A DNA stretch of 64,000 nt from Streptomyces rubiginosohelvolus (lineage in GTDB: Bacteria; Actinomycetota; Actinomycetes; Streptomycetales; Streptomycetaceae). The position numbers and the translations under genes are program-made. The DNA is taken from the NCBI RefSeq assembly GCF_014649875.1, contig NZ_BMTW01000001.1:806001-870000 (forward strand). The letters run 5' to 3'. Shown here piece after piece: positions 26,137 through 33,688 of this stretch. The notes below the pieces were generated by a model. The model had not been told where the DNA came from and did not search any database. It saw nothing but the letters and a program-made list of their open reading frames with translations. Within the stretch, counting starts at the first letter, position 1. Each line of letters begins with the position of its first letter.

Positions 26137-27054
26137 GTGACCAGTGATGTGAAGGAAATTTTCAGCAGCGACTCACCGCCGGCTCCGGCGGCCCTCGCCG
26201 CCAAGGTCCGGACCCTCGCCCCCTCCATGACCCGCTCGATGCAGCTGGTCGCCGAAGCCGTGGCGGGCGACCCGGCCGGCTGCGCCGCCCTCACCGTCAC
26301 CGGTCTCGCCGAGCGCACCGGCACCAGTGAAGCCACCGTCGTCCGCACCGCCCGCCTCCTCGGCTACCCCGGCTACCGGGACCTGCGCCTCGCGCTGGCC
26401 GGTCTCGCCGCGCACCAGGAGTCGGGCCGGGCCCCGGCCGTCACCGCCGACATCGCGGTGGACGACCCGATCGCCGACGTGGTCGCCAAGCTCGCCTACG
26501 ACGAGCAGCAGACCCTCGCCGACACCGCCGCCGGGCTCGACACCGTACAGCTGGGGGCGGCCGTCGCCGCCGCCTCGACCGCCCGCCGCATCGACATCTA
26601 CGGCGTCGGGGCGTCCTCCCTGGTCGGCCAGGACCTGGCGCAGAAGCTGCTCCGGATCGGGCTGATCGCCCACGCCCACATGGACCCGCACCTCGCGGTG
26701 ACCAACGCCGTGCAGCTGCGCTCCGGCGACGTGGCCATCGCGATCACGCACTCCGGCTCCACGGGTGATGTGATCGAGCCGCTGCGGGTCGCCTTCGACC
26801 GCGGGGCGACGACGATCGCGATCACCGGGCGGCCCGACGGTCCCGTGTCGCAGTACGCGGACCACGTGCTGACCACGTCCACCGCGCGCGAGAGCGAGCT
26901 GCGCCCCGCCGCCATGTCGAGCCGGACGAGCCAGCTGCTCGTCGTGGACTGCCTGTTCATAGGCGTCGCGCAGCGGACGTACGAGACCGCCGCGCCCGCC
27001 CTGGCCGCCTCCTACGAGGCGCTGGCCCACCGCCACACCCCGCGCACCCGCTGA
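26137..27054 (+). CDS. RpiR/MurR-family transcriptional regulator with SIS domain
   Basis: A 305-residue regulator. It has an N-terminal helix-turn-helix of the RpiR type (LAERTGTSEATVVRTARLLGYPGYRDLR, residues ~60-90) and a C-terminal sugar-isomerase (SIS) domain with IDIYGVGASSLVGQDLAQKLLRIG and VAIAITHSGSTGDVIEPLRVAF. The SIS domain should sense a phosphosugar, most likely MurNAc-6-phosphate because murQ and a PTS gene follow. GTG 26137 overlaps an ATG-TGA, so it is clearly the start. Two TGAAA-N5-TTTCA-type sites flank the start codon, one within codons 5-9. Confidence 0.92.
   Translation: MTSDVKEIFSSDSPPAPAALAAKVRTLAPSMTRSMQLVAEAVAGDPAGCAALTVTGLAERTGTSEATVVRTARLLGYPGYRDLRLALAGLAAHQESGRAPAVTADIAVDDPIADVVAKLAYDEQQTLADTAAGLDTVQLGAAVAAASTARRIDIYGVGASSLVGQDLAQKLLRIGLIAHAHMDPHLAVTNAVQLRSGDVAIAITHSGSTGDVIEPLRVAFDRGATTIAITGRPDGPVSQYADHVLTTSTARESELRPAAMSSRTSQLLVVDCLFIGVAQRTYETAAPALAASYEALAHRHTPRTR
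26150..26164. promoter_or_regulatory. RpiR-like operator 2, inside the start of the regulator gene
   Basis: TGAAGGAAATTTTCA has the same 15-base layout as the site at 26119 and is centred 31 bp (about three helical turns) from it. It occupies codons 5-9 of the regulator gene (VKEIF). Same-face spacing suggests cooperative binding. Confidence 0.5.
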
Positions 27055-27073
27055 CCGCCCGCGCCGCCCCACC

Positions 27074-27085
27074 CGTACGCGTACG
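27074..27085. repeat. Perfect 12-base palindrome before murQ
   Basis: CGTACGCGTACG is a perfect palindrome of mostly alternating purines and pyrimidines, 36 bases before the murQ start. It could be an operator or an intercistronic processing site. No regulator is known for it. Confidence 0.3.
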
Positions 27086-27120
27086 AGACCGAGCACCCCG
27101 AGAAAGCTGAGCCGCACCTC

Positions 27121-28101
27121 ATGACCTCCACCACCGACGCGAACACCGACACCCCCGGCGCCACCGACGCCCCCGGGACGTACGGCGAGCTCCGTGCCCA
27201 GCTGGCCACCCTCACCACCGAGGCGTTCCGCCCCGAGCTGGCCGAGATCGACCGGCTGTCCACCGAGGAGATCGCGCGGATCATGAACGGCGAGGACGCC
27301 ACGGTCCCGGCCGCCGTCGCCGAGCGGCTGCCGCAGATCGCCGCGGCCATCGACGCCACCGCCGAGCGCATGGCGCGCGGCGGCCGGCTGATCTACGCGG
27401 GCGCGGGCACGGCGGGGCGGCTCGGGGTGCTGGACGCCAGCGAGTGCCCGCCCACCTTCAACACCGACCCGGCCGAGGTCGTCGGCCTGATCGCGGGCGG
27501 CCCGTCCGCCATGGTCACGGCCGTCGAGGGCGCGGAGGACAGCAAGGAGCTGGCCGCCGCCGACCTGGACGCGCTGAAGCTGACCGCCGACGACACCGTG
27601 GTCGGCATCTCCGCCTCCGGCCGCACGCCGTACGCGATCGGCGCGGTCGAGCACGCCCGCACGCAGGGCGCCCTGACGATCGGCCTCTCCTGCAACGCGG
27701 ACTCGGCACTCGCGGCTGCGGCGGAACACGGCCTGGAGGTCGTCACCGGACCCGAGCTGCTCACCGGCTCGACCCGGCTGAAGGCGGGCACGGCGCAGAA
27801 GCTGGTCCTCAACATGATCTCGACGGTCACGATGATCCGGCTCGGCAAGACGTACGGGAATCTCATGGTCGACGTCCGCGCTTCCAACGAGAAGCTGCGG
27901 GCCCGCTCCCGGCACATCGTCTCCCTGGCCACCGGCGCGTCCGACACCGCGATCGAGGCCGCCCTCGCCGCCACCGACGGCGAGGTCAAGAACGCGATCC
28001 TGGTCATCCTCGGCCAGGTCGACGGCCCCACCGCCGCCCGGCTCCTCACCGAGTCCGACGGCCACCTGCGCGCCGCCCTCGCGGCCGTCCGCACCACCTG
28101 A
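27121..28101 (+). CDS. murQ: N-acetylmuramic acid 6-phosphate etherase
   Basis: A 326-residue MurQ. It cleaves the D-lactyl ether of MurNAc-6-phosphate to give GlcNAc-6-phosphate and lactate in the cytoplasm. Signatures are IYAGAGTAGRLGVLDASECPPTF, IAGGPSAMVTAVEGAEDS with catalytic Glu, and GISASGRTPYAIGAVEHAR. The late GTAQKLVLNMISTVTMIRLGKTYGNLMVD is a near-invariant family segment. It follows the regulator gene by 66 bases and precedes the PTS gene by 45, forming an apparent operon for cell-wall sugar salvage. Confidence 0.96.
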   Translation: MTSTTDANTDTPGATDAPGTYGELRAQLATLTTEAFRPELAEIDRLSTEEIARIMNGEDATVPAAVAERLPQIAAAIDATAERMARGGRLIYAGAGTAGRLGVLDASECPPTFNTDPAEVVGLIAGGPSAMVTAVEGAEDSKELAAADLDALKLTADDTVVGISASGRTPYAIGAVEHARTQGALTIGLSCNADSALAAAAEHGLEVVTGPELLTGSTRLKAGTAQKLVLNMISTVTMIRLGKTYGNLMVDVRASNEKLRARSRHIVSLATGASDTAIEAALAATDGEVKNAILVILGQVDGPTAARLLTESDGHLRAALAAVRTT

Positions 28102-28146
28102 CCCACCGGGTATCCCCACCCCCCGCACAGCAAGGCACCGAGCACC

Positions 28147-29715
28147 ATGGCCACTGAAGACAAGAACCGCGCCACCGCCGCCGCGATCCTGCCGCTCGTC
28201 GGCGGTGCCGCGAACGTCGCCTCCATCGCCCACTGCATGACCCGGCTCCGCCTCGGGCTGCACGACCGGACCCTCGTCGACGACGAGGCGCTGAAGGCCC
28301 TGCCCGCCGTGATGGGCGTCGTCGAGGACGACACGTACCAGATCGTGCTGGGTCCGGGCACGGTCGCCCGGGTCACCCCGGAGTTCGAGCAGCTGGTGGA
28401 GGAGGGCCGCGAGGCAGCGCCAGCCCCCGGACCCGGTGGTCCGGCCGCCGTCTCGTCCGACGATCTGGCGGCACAGGGCGCGGCGATCAAGGCACAGCAG
28501 AAGGCGAAGAACGCGACCCCCTTCAAGCTGTTCCTGCGGAAGATCGCCAACATCTTCGTACCGCTGATCCCGGCGCTGATCGGCTGCGGGATCATCGCGG
28601 GCCTCAACGGTCTGCTGGTGAACCTGGAATGGCTGCCCGCCGTGACACCGGCGCTGGCGGCGATGGCGTCGGGCTTCATGGCGCTGATCGCGGTGTTCGT
28701 GGGCTACAACACGGCGAAGGAGTTCGGCGGTACGCCGATCCTGGGCGGTGCGGTCGCGGCGATCATCGTCTTCCCGGGCGTCGCGAACATCGACGCCTTC
28801 GGCCAGACGCTCTCGCCCGGCCAGGGCGGTGTGCTCGGTGCGCTGGGCGCGGCGGTCCTCGCGGTGTACGTGGAGAAGTGGTGCCGGCGGTGGGTGCCGG
28901 AGGCGCTGGACGTCCTGGTCACCCCGACCCTCACGGTCTTGATCTCCGGCCTGGTGACGATCTTCGGCCTGATGTTCGTGGCCGGGGAGATCTCCTCCGC
29001 GATCGGTACGTTCGCCGACTGGCTGCTCTCCAACGGCGGCGCGGGCGCGGGCTTCGTCCTCGGCGGCCTGTTCCTGCCGCTGGTCATGCTGGGCCTGCAC
29101 CAGGCGCTGATCCCGATCCACACGACGCTCATCGAGCAGCAGGGCTACACGGTCCTGCTCCCGATCCTGGCGATGGCCGGGGCGGGCCAGGTCGGCGCGG
29201 CGATGGCGGTCTACTTCCGCCTCCCCCGCAACGAGTCGATCCGCCGCACCATCAAGTCGGCGCTCCCGGCGGGTCTGCTGGGCGTCGGCGAGCCCCTGAT
29301 CTACGGCGTCTCGCTCCCGCTGGGCCGCCCGTTCATCACGGCGTGCGTGGGCGGGGCGTTCGGCGGCGGCTTCGTCGGCCTGTTCAACCAGCTCGGCGAC
29401 ACGGTCGGCTCGACCGCGATCGGCCCGTCCGGCTGGGCCCTGTTCCCGCTCCTGGACGGCAACCACGGCCTGGGCTCGACGATCGCGATCTACGCGGGCG
29501 GCCTGCTGGTGGGCTACGTCGCCGGCTTCCTGGCCACGTACTTCTTCGGCTTCAGCAAGGACCTGCTGACCGAGTTCAACGTCTCCCAGGAACCGGCCCC
29601 GTCCACGATCGCGGCGACGGGCGGCACGACCCCGTCCACGACACCCCCTGCCGCAGGCGGCCCGGATACCCCGGACCCCGGCACCGACCCGGCGAAGGCC
29701 CCGGCGGGGGTCTGA
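28147..29715 (+). CDS. murP: PTS EIIBC transporter, MurNAc (MurP) type
   Basis: A 522-residue PTS permease. The N-terminal EIIB domain has its phosphorylated Cys in IAHCMTRLRL (~residue 27). A linker of ~40 residues leads to an EIIC domain with about ten helices, including FLGG/GEPLIYG-type motifs GVGEPLIYGVSLPLGRPF and HQALIPIH. The last ~40 residues are a Pro/Thr-rich tail. Neighbouring murQ and an RpiR regulator make MurNAc uptake and phosphorylation the likely role; there is no EIIA, which must be supplied elsewhere. Related sucrose- and trehalose-type EIIBCs look similar, so the substrate is inferred from context. Confidence 0.87.
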   Translation: MATEDKNRATAAAILPLVGGAANVASIAHCMTRLRLGLHDRTLVDDEALKALPAVMGVVEDDTYQIVLGPGTVARVTPEFEQLVEEGREAAPAPGPGGPAAVSSDDLAAQGAAIKAQQKAKNATPFKLFLRKIANIFVPLIPALIGCGIIAGLNGLLVNLEWLPAVTPALAAMASGFMALIAVFVGYNTAKEFGGTPILGGAVAAIIVFPGVANIDAFGQTLSPGQGGVLGALGAAVLAVYVEKWCRRWVPEALDVLVTPTLTVLISGLVTIFGLMFVAGEISSAIGTFADWLLSNGGAGAGFVLGGLFLPLVMLGLHQALIPIHTTLIEQQGYTVLLPILAMAGAGQVGAAMAVYFRLPRNESIRRTIKSALPAGLLGVGEPLIYGVSLPLGRPFITACVGGAFGGGFVGLFNQLGDTVGSTAIGPSGWALFPLLDGNHGLGSTIAIYAGGLLVGYVAGFLATYFFGFSKDLLTEFNVSQEPAPSTIAATGGTTPSTTPPAAGGPDTPDPGTDPAKAPAGV

Positions 29716-29750
29716 CCTCCGGCCCGAGCGCTTCTGCGGCCCTCCCGCGT

Positions 29751-29801
29751 GCTCCCCGCGCACCTCGCCCTGTCGACGACCGGGAGAAGTGCGCGGGGAG
29801 C
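29751..29801 (+). terminator. Long-armed hairpin after the PTS gene
   Basis: GCTCCCCGCGCAC (29751-29763) pairs perfectly with GTGCGCGGGGAGC (29789-29801), a 13-bp stem around a 25-base loop. It begins 36 bases after the stop and separates the MurNAc operon from the toxin-antitoxin pair. Confidence 0.6.
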
Positions 29802-29854
29802 GTCAAGATCACGTCTGGCGCTCACTCGTCAAGGCAGATTTTGCCGAACCGGAC

Positions 29855-29874
29855 TATGATGTCGTTCACGACAT
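29855..29874 (+). promoter_or_regulatory. Toxin-antitoxin promoter with overlapping inverted repeat
   Basis: TATGAT (29855-29860) is a near-ideal -10 element. ATGTCG (29859-29864) and CGACAT (29869-29874), a perfect 6-bp inverted repeat with a 4-base spacer, overlaps its end and the expected transcription start. Toxin-antitoxin pairs typically self-repress through such sites. No clear -35 is seen. Confidence 0.55.
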
Positions 29875-29889
29875 ATTACGGTGCCGCGC

Positions 29890-30258
29890 GTGACAAACAT
29901 TCACGTCATCGAGCTGGAGCCCGAAGTCCGTGACTGGCTGGAGCTTCTTTCGGAGAAGCACTACTGGAAAGTGGAGGAGTACGCGGGCCTGCTCGCCTCA
30001 ATGGGAACGAGCACTCCGATGCCGTTCAGCCGCCCCTTGCGGGACGGGGTGTACGAGCTTCGGCCGACGCTGAACGGCGAGGCCACCAGGGTCACGTACT
30101 GGTTCGCCCCGGATCGTCGCATCGTGCTTCTCACCGTCTTCCGCAAGACACGGATGCGGGAGTCGGCGCAGGTGGATCGGGCCGTGCGGGCCCGCGAGCT
30201 GTGCGAGGCCGAGCACGGTCCGGCCCACACGACGTACACACGTGGAGAGAGCAGGTAG
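29890..30258 (+). CDS. RelE/HigB-family toxin (phage Gp49-like)
   Basis: A 122-residue protein of the RelE/ParE superfamily, closest in style to Gp49-like HigB toxins: EVRDWLELLSEKHYWKVEEYAGLLAS, then MPFSRPLRDGVYELRPTLNG, RVTYWFAPDRRIVLLTVFRKTR. The RPL(R)DG-YELR and the F-K-T-R ending are characteristic of this mRNase fold. It comes first and the XRE-type antitoxin second, the HigBA order. GTG 29890 is preferred; GTG 29881 in the same frame is possible. Only 10-20 bases of leader would separate it from the predicted transcription start. Confidence 0.87.
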   Translation: MTNIHVIELEPEVRDWLELLSEKHYWKVEEYAGLLASMGTSTPMPFSRPLRDGVYELRPTLNGEATRVTYWFAPDRRIVLLTVFRKTRMRESAQVDRAVRARELCEAEHGPAHTTYTRGESR

Positions 30259-30263
30259 GCCCC

Positions 30264-30599
30264 ATGAACCACAGTCGCTGGAAGCTGAAGCGCGAACAGG
30301 AACTCGGCGCGGACCACGGCGAGAGCGAGGAGACCCGCGCCGAGCGCGCGGAGATCCGGCTTGCCATGGCTTTCGCGAAGGCGGTGTACGACCGCCGCAA
30401 GGAGCTCGGCCTTTCCCAGAGCGACGTCGCCGAGCGGGCGGGGCTGACCCAGGCGAAGGTCTCCCGTATCGAGGGCGCCGATGCCGTGCCCACGCTCCCT
30501 CTGCTCCGGCGACTGGCTCGCGCTTTGGACGCCTCCCTTAGCATCGCCCTGGACGAAGATCAGGAGAAGGTCGCCTTCGTAGCCCGTACAGCGGCCTGA
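30264..30599 (+). CDS. XRE-family antitoxin (HigA-like)
   Basis: A 111-residue helix-turn-helix protein. The XRE domain spans about residues 35-90: FAKAVYDRRKELGLSQSDVAERAGLTQAKVSRIEGADAVPTLPLLRRLARALDASL. It starts five bases after the toxin stop, so the two are co-transcribed. It should neutralise the toxin and bind the inverted repeat upstream to repress the operon. A longer frame to 30201 overlaps the toxin gene and is unlikely. Confidence 0.87.
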   Translation: MNHSRWKLKREQELGADHGESEETRAERAEIRLAMAFAKAVYDRRKELGLSQSDVAERAGLTQAKVSRIEGADAVPTLPLLRRLARALDASLSIALDEDQEKVAFVARTAA

Positions 30600-30714
30600 C
30601 AAGCGCGGAGCCAGGCGCCCAGAGCAGCGCGACCTGAGGACTACGCCTAAGGGCCGCCCCACCCCGGTCTCCGGCCCGATCCGCCCCGGGCACCCGCCGC
30701 CTAGCGTCGTCCCC

Positions 30715-31335
30715 ATGCGAATCGGACTGCTCGGCACCGGAAATGTCGCCCGCGCCCTGGCCACCGGCTGGCGCGCCGCAGGGCACGACGTCCTCCTCGG
30801 ATCGCGTCATCCGAAGGAACGGACCGACCTCGGCCTGCCCGTCGCGGGCCTCGACGAGACGGCCGCACACGCGGAGGTCCTGGTCAACGCGACGCCCGGC
30901 GGCGTCTCCGTGGACCTGCTCCGCTCGATCGGGGCCCCGGCGCTGGCCGGCACCCTGCTGATCGACGTCGGGGTCGGCCTCTCCGACGACTTCAGCGCCC
31001 TCACCCACCCCAACAGCAGCCTGGGCGAACTGATCCAGGAGGCGTTCCCCCTGACCCCCGTCGTCAAGACGCTCTGCACGATGGACTCGACCACGATGGT
31101 CGCCCCTGGCGAGCTCACGGAGCCGGGCACGGTCTTCCTCTCCGGCGACGACCCCGAGGCCAAGGCCACCACGGGCCGGCTGCTCACGGACCTCGGCTGG
31201 CCGGCCTCCTCCCAGCTGGACATCGGCGGCATCACGACGGCCCGCGGCCAGGAGCACTTCGCGTTCCTGTTCATGGGGATCGCGGGCGGGGTGAACTCCC
31301 ACACCTTCAACATCAAGGTCGTCACCCGGCCGTAG
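30715..31335 (+). CDS. NAD(P)-binding F420-dependent NADP reductase-like protein
   Basis: A 206-residue Rossmann-fold protein. The dinucleotide motif is at the very start (RIGLLGTGNVARALATGW), followed by GHDVLLGSRHPKE, NATPGGVSVD and the late GGITTARGQEHFAFLFMGIAGG. This layout matches F420H2:NADP oxidoreductase and related reductases. The cofactor and partner substrate are not determined. It stands alone, about 115 bases after the toxin-antitoxin pair. Confidence 0.8.
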   Translation: MRIGLLGTGNVARALATGWRAAGHDVLLGSRHPKERTDLGLPVAGLDETAAHAEVLVNATPGGVSVDLLRSIGAPALAGTLLIDVGVGLSDDFSALTHPNSSLGELIQEAFPLTPVVKTLCTMDSTTMVAPGELTEPGTVFLSGDDPEAKATTGRLLTDLGWPASSQLDIGGITTARGQEHFAFLFMGIAGGVNSHTFNIKVVTRP

Positions 31336-31439
31336 GCGCCACCCCCGCCCCAGGAATGAAATCCGGCCCTCCGGTCATACTGGCCCAGGACAGACGACAG
31401 GCATCGGGCAACTCACGAACGGCACCGGAGGGCGGGGGC

Positions 31440-33242
31440 ATGGTCGACGACGACACGTGGTCCGGCGCGTTGCACCGGCTCTGGCAGGCCGCTTCGCGGG
31501 CGGAGGAGGTCGCCGCGCTGGCGGACGACGTCTACGCGCCGCTCCTCGCCACCCCGGGCGTCCACCTCGTCGTGGGTACCCGGTGGGACGAGGACGCGAC
31601 CCTGCGGTACATGCGGGCCCTCGGTGCGGACGGCGACGCCCCGGTGATCATCGCGACGGCCCGGTCGATGCCGGGGGCCGCCGTCCGTGAACCCGACGGC
31701 GAACCGGTGGTCACGCGGGGCTCGGTGGACGAACTCGACGACGCGGCGTGGCCCGAGGCGGAGTTCCTGCGGCAGTCGCCGGGAGCGTCCGTCGTGGCGT
31801 GCACCTTCCGGCTCGACCGGAGCGGCTGGGCGGGGCTCAGCGTCGCCGTGGACGCCTCGGCCGACACGGAGGGCGTCGCACGCCGTCTGGCACAGGCCGT
31901 CGACGTCATCGTCGCCTGCCACACCGGCATACTCCAGCGCGGCCGCGAGGCCCGCCGGGGCGCCGACGACGCCCTGCTCGCCGAGGCGTCGCTCCAGATG
32001 GACTCGTCGCTCGACGTCGAGGACACCCTCAGACGGGTGGCCCGGATCGCCGTCCCGGCCGTCGCGGACGGCTGCCTCGTCCATCTGCTGCGCAAGGACG
32101 GGCCCGAGTTCGTCGCCGCCACCCACGTCGCCGTACAGCAGCAGCGCGCGCTGGAGGAGGCGGGCCGCGACGACCCGTGGCTGGCCGCCCTGCTCGCCCA
32201 GCGGGACGACGGCGACCAGGCGCTGTTCCTGAGCGGCGCCGCGCTCGACGGCTCCCCGTTCGCCGTCCCCGGCCCCACCGGGGGCGGCCGGCACCCCACG
32301 GTGGTCAGCGTCAGCACCCTGCACGCCCGCGGCCGCGTCGTCGGCAGCATCACCTTCGTCTACCAGCGCCCCGAGGACCGGCTGCCCGACAGCGCCTTCC
32401 TCGACAGCCTCGCCACCCGCGCCGCCCTCGCCATCGACAACGCCCTGCTGTACGAGCTGCGCCGGCACGCCGTCCTCTCCCTCCAGGAACACCTGCTCCC
32501 CTCGCAGCTCCCGGCCGCAGCGGGCTGGGACCTGTCGGCGAGTTACGAGGTCGGCGACCCGATGCTCGACGTCGGCGGCGACTTCTACGACGCCGTGCCC
32601 CGCCCCGACGGCTCCATCGCCCTGCTGATCGGCGACGTCTGCGGGCGCGGCGCGGAGGCCGCCGCCCTCACCGGCCTGGCCCGGCACACCCTGCGCACCC
32701 TCCTGGAGGAGGGCACCGACCCGGGCACCGCGCTGAGCCGCCTCAACCGGGCCCTGCGCCAGGAGGGGGCGTCCCGCTTCCTCACCGCGGTCGTCGTGAC
32801 GATGACACCCCGGGCCGACGGCACCGTACGGCTCACCACATGCAGCGCGGGCCACCCGCGGCCGCTGGTGCTCCGCGCGGACGGCTCCATCGGCGAGGTC
32901 GTCTCCGGCGGACTGCTCCTCGGCATCCTGGACGACGTCTCGTACGACAGCCACGAGGACTCCCTCGCCCCGGGCGACACCCTCGTCCTGTTCACCGACG
33001 GGCTCACCGAGTCCCGGGAGGCGGACGGCACGTACTTCGAGAGCGTCCTGCCCGGGCGCCTCGCCGCCCTGCGCGGCAGCGACGCCGCCCATGTCGCGGA
33101 GAGCCTGGCCCGGCAGGCCAGGACCTTCCGCGCCTCCGGGCAGGACGACATCGCCCTGCTCGTGGCCCGCTGGAACGGCATCACGCCCTCCGACGGCCTG
33201 CTCCCCCTGGAAACCCTGCTCGAACAGGCGGCGTTGCGATGA
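31440..33242 (+). CDS. GAF-SpoIIE type PP2C serine/threonine phosphatase
   Basis: A 600-residue regulator. A helical N-terminal region and a GAF-like sensor domain (about residues 185-340; SLDVEDTLRRVARIAVPAVADGCLVHLL) precede a SpoIIE-type PP2C domain. The PP2C metal-binding motifs are DVGGDFYDAVPRPDGSIALLIGDVCGRGAEAA, FTDGLTESREADG and QDDIALLVARW. Such proteins usually dephosphorylate anti-anti-sigma factors in Streptomyces stress signalling. ATG 31440 is preceded by a strong GGAGGGCGGGGG. Its stop overlaps the response-regulator start, so the two are coupled. Confidence 0.9.
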   Translation: MVDDDTWSGALHRLWQAASRAEEVAALADDVYAPLLATPGVHLVVGTRWDEDATLRYMRALGADGDAPVIIATARSMPGAAVREPDGEPVVTRGSVDELDDAAWPEAEFLRQSPGASVVACTFRLDRSGWAGLSVAVDASADTEGVARRLAQAVDVIVACHTGILQRGREARRGADDALLAEASLQMDSSLDVEDTLRRVARIAVPAVADGCLVHLLRKDGPEFVAATHVAVQQQRALEEAGRDDPWLAALLAQRDDGDQALFLSGAALDGSPFAVPGPTGGGRHPTVVSVSTLHARGRVVGSITFVYQRPEDRLPDSAFLDSLATRAALAIDNALLYELRRHAVLSLQEHLLPSQLPAAAGWDLSASYEVGDPMLDVGGDFYDAVPRPDGSIALLIGDVCGRGAEAAALTGLARHTLRTLLEEGTDPGTALSRLNRALRQEGASRFLTAVVVTMTPRADGTVRLTTCSAGHPRPLVLRADGSIGEVVSGGLLLGILDDVSYDSHEDSLAPGDTLVLFTDGLTESREADGTYFESVLPGRLAALRGSDAAHVAESLARQARTFRASGQDDIALLVARWNGITPSDGLLPLETLLEQAALR

Positions 33243-33688
33243 CCGGTGGCGGACTGATCCTCGTGGTCGAGGACTCGGAGGAGGACACCGAGGCCATCCA
33301 GCGCGCCCTGTCCCGCTCGCACCCCTTCCTGGACCTGGAGTTCGCCCCGCGCAGCGAGGACGTCCTCCCCCGGCTCCTGGACCCGGCCGCGCGGACCCCG
33401 GACCTGCTGCTCCTCGACCTCAACATGCCGGGCATGGACGGCCTGACACTGCTGTCGAGCCTGCGCGCCCACCCTGCGTGCGCGTCGCTGACCGTGGTGG
33501 TCTTCACCTCCTCCACGGCCTCCGCGGAGGAGGACGCCTGCTACGCGGCGGGCGCGGACAGCTACATCTACAAGCCCGTCAACTTCGAGCTGTTCCAGAC
33601 CGTGCTGCAGGGCGCGGTCGACTTCTGGCTGCCGCGCGCGGCCGACGGCGCGGTCACGGCCGCGCCTCCGGCGGCTCCTCCAGCGTGA
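33239..33688 (+). CDS. Single-domain response regulator
   Basis: A 149-residue CheY/Rcp1-like receiver. It has acidic pocket ED at residues 11-12, phosphoacceptor Asp60 in LLLLDLNMPGMDG, conserved Thr/Ser in VVFTSST and Lys in SYIYKPVNF. There is no output domain. The last 35 bases overlap the 3' end of the convergent bacteriophytochrome kinase gene, its probable kinase. Rcp1-type receivers commonly pair with phytochromes. Confidence 0.92.
   Translation: MTGGGLILVVEDSEEDTEAIQRALSRSHPFLDLEFAPRSEDVLPRLLDPAARTPDLLLLDLNMPGMDGLTLLSSLRAHPACASLTVVVFTSSTASAEEDACYAAGADSYIYKPVNFELFQTVLQGAVDFWLPRAADGAVTAAPPAAPPA

Noticed and set aside
26173..29763. 1196-residue minus-strand frame opposite the RpiR-murQ-murP genes
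   Set aside because: Pure Arg/Asp/Gly/Gln/Val shadow of three well-supported genes; no start region or motif.
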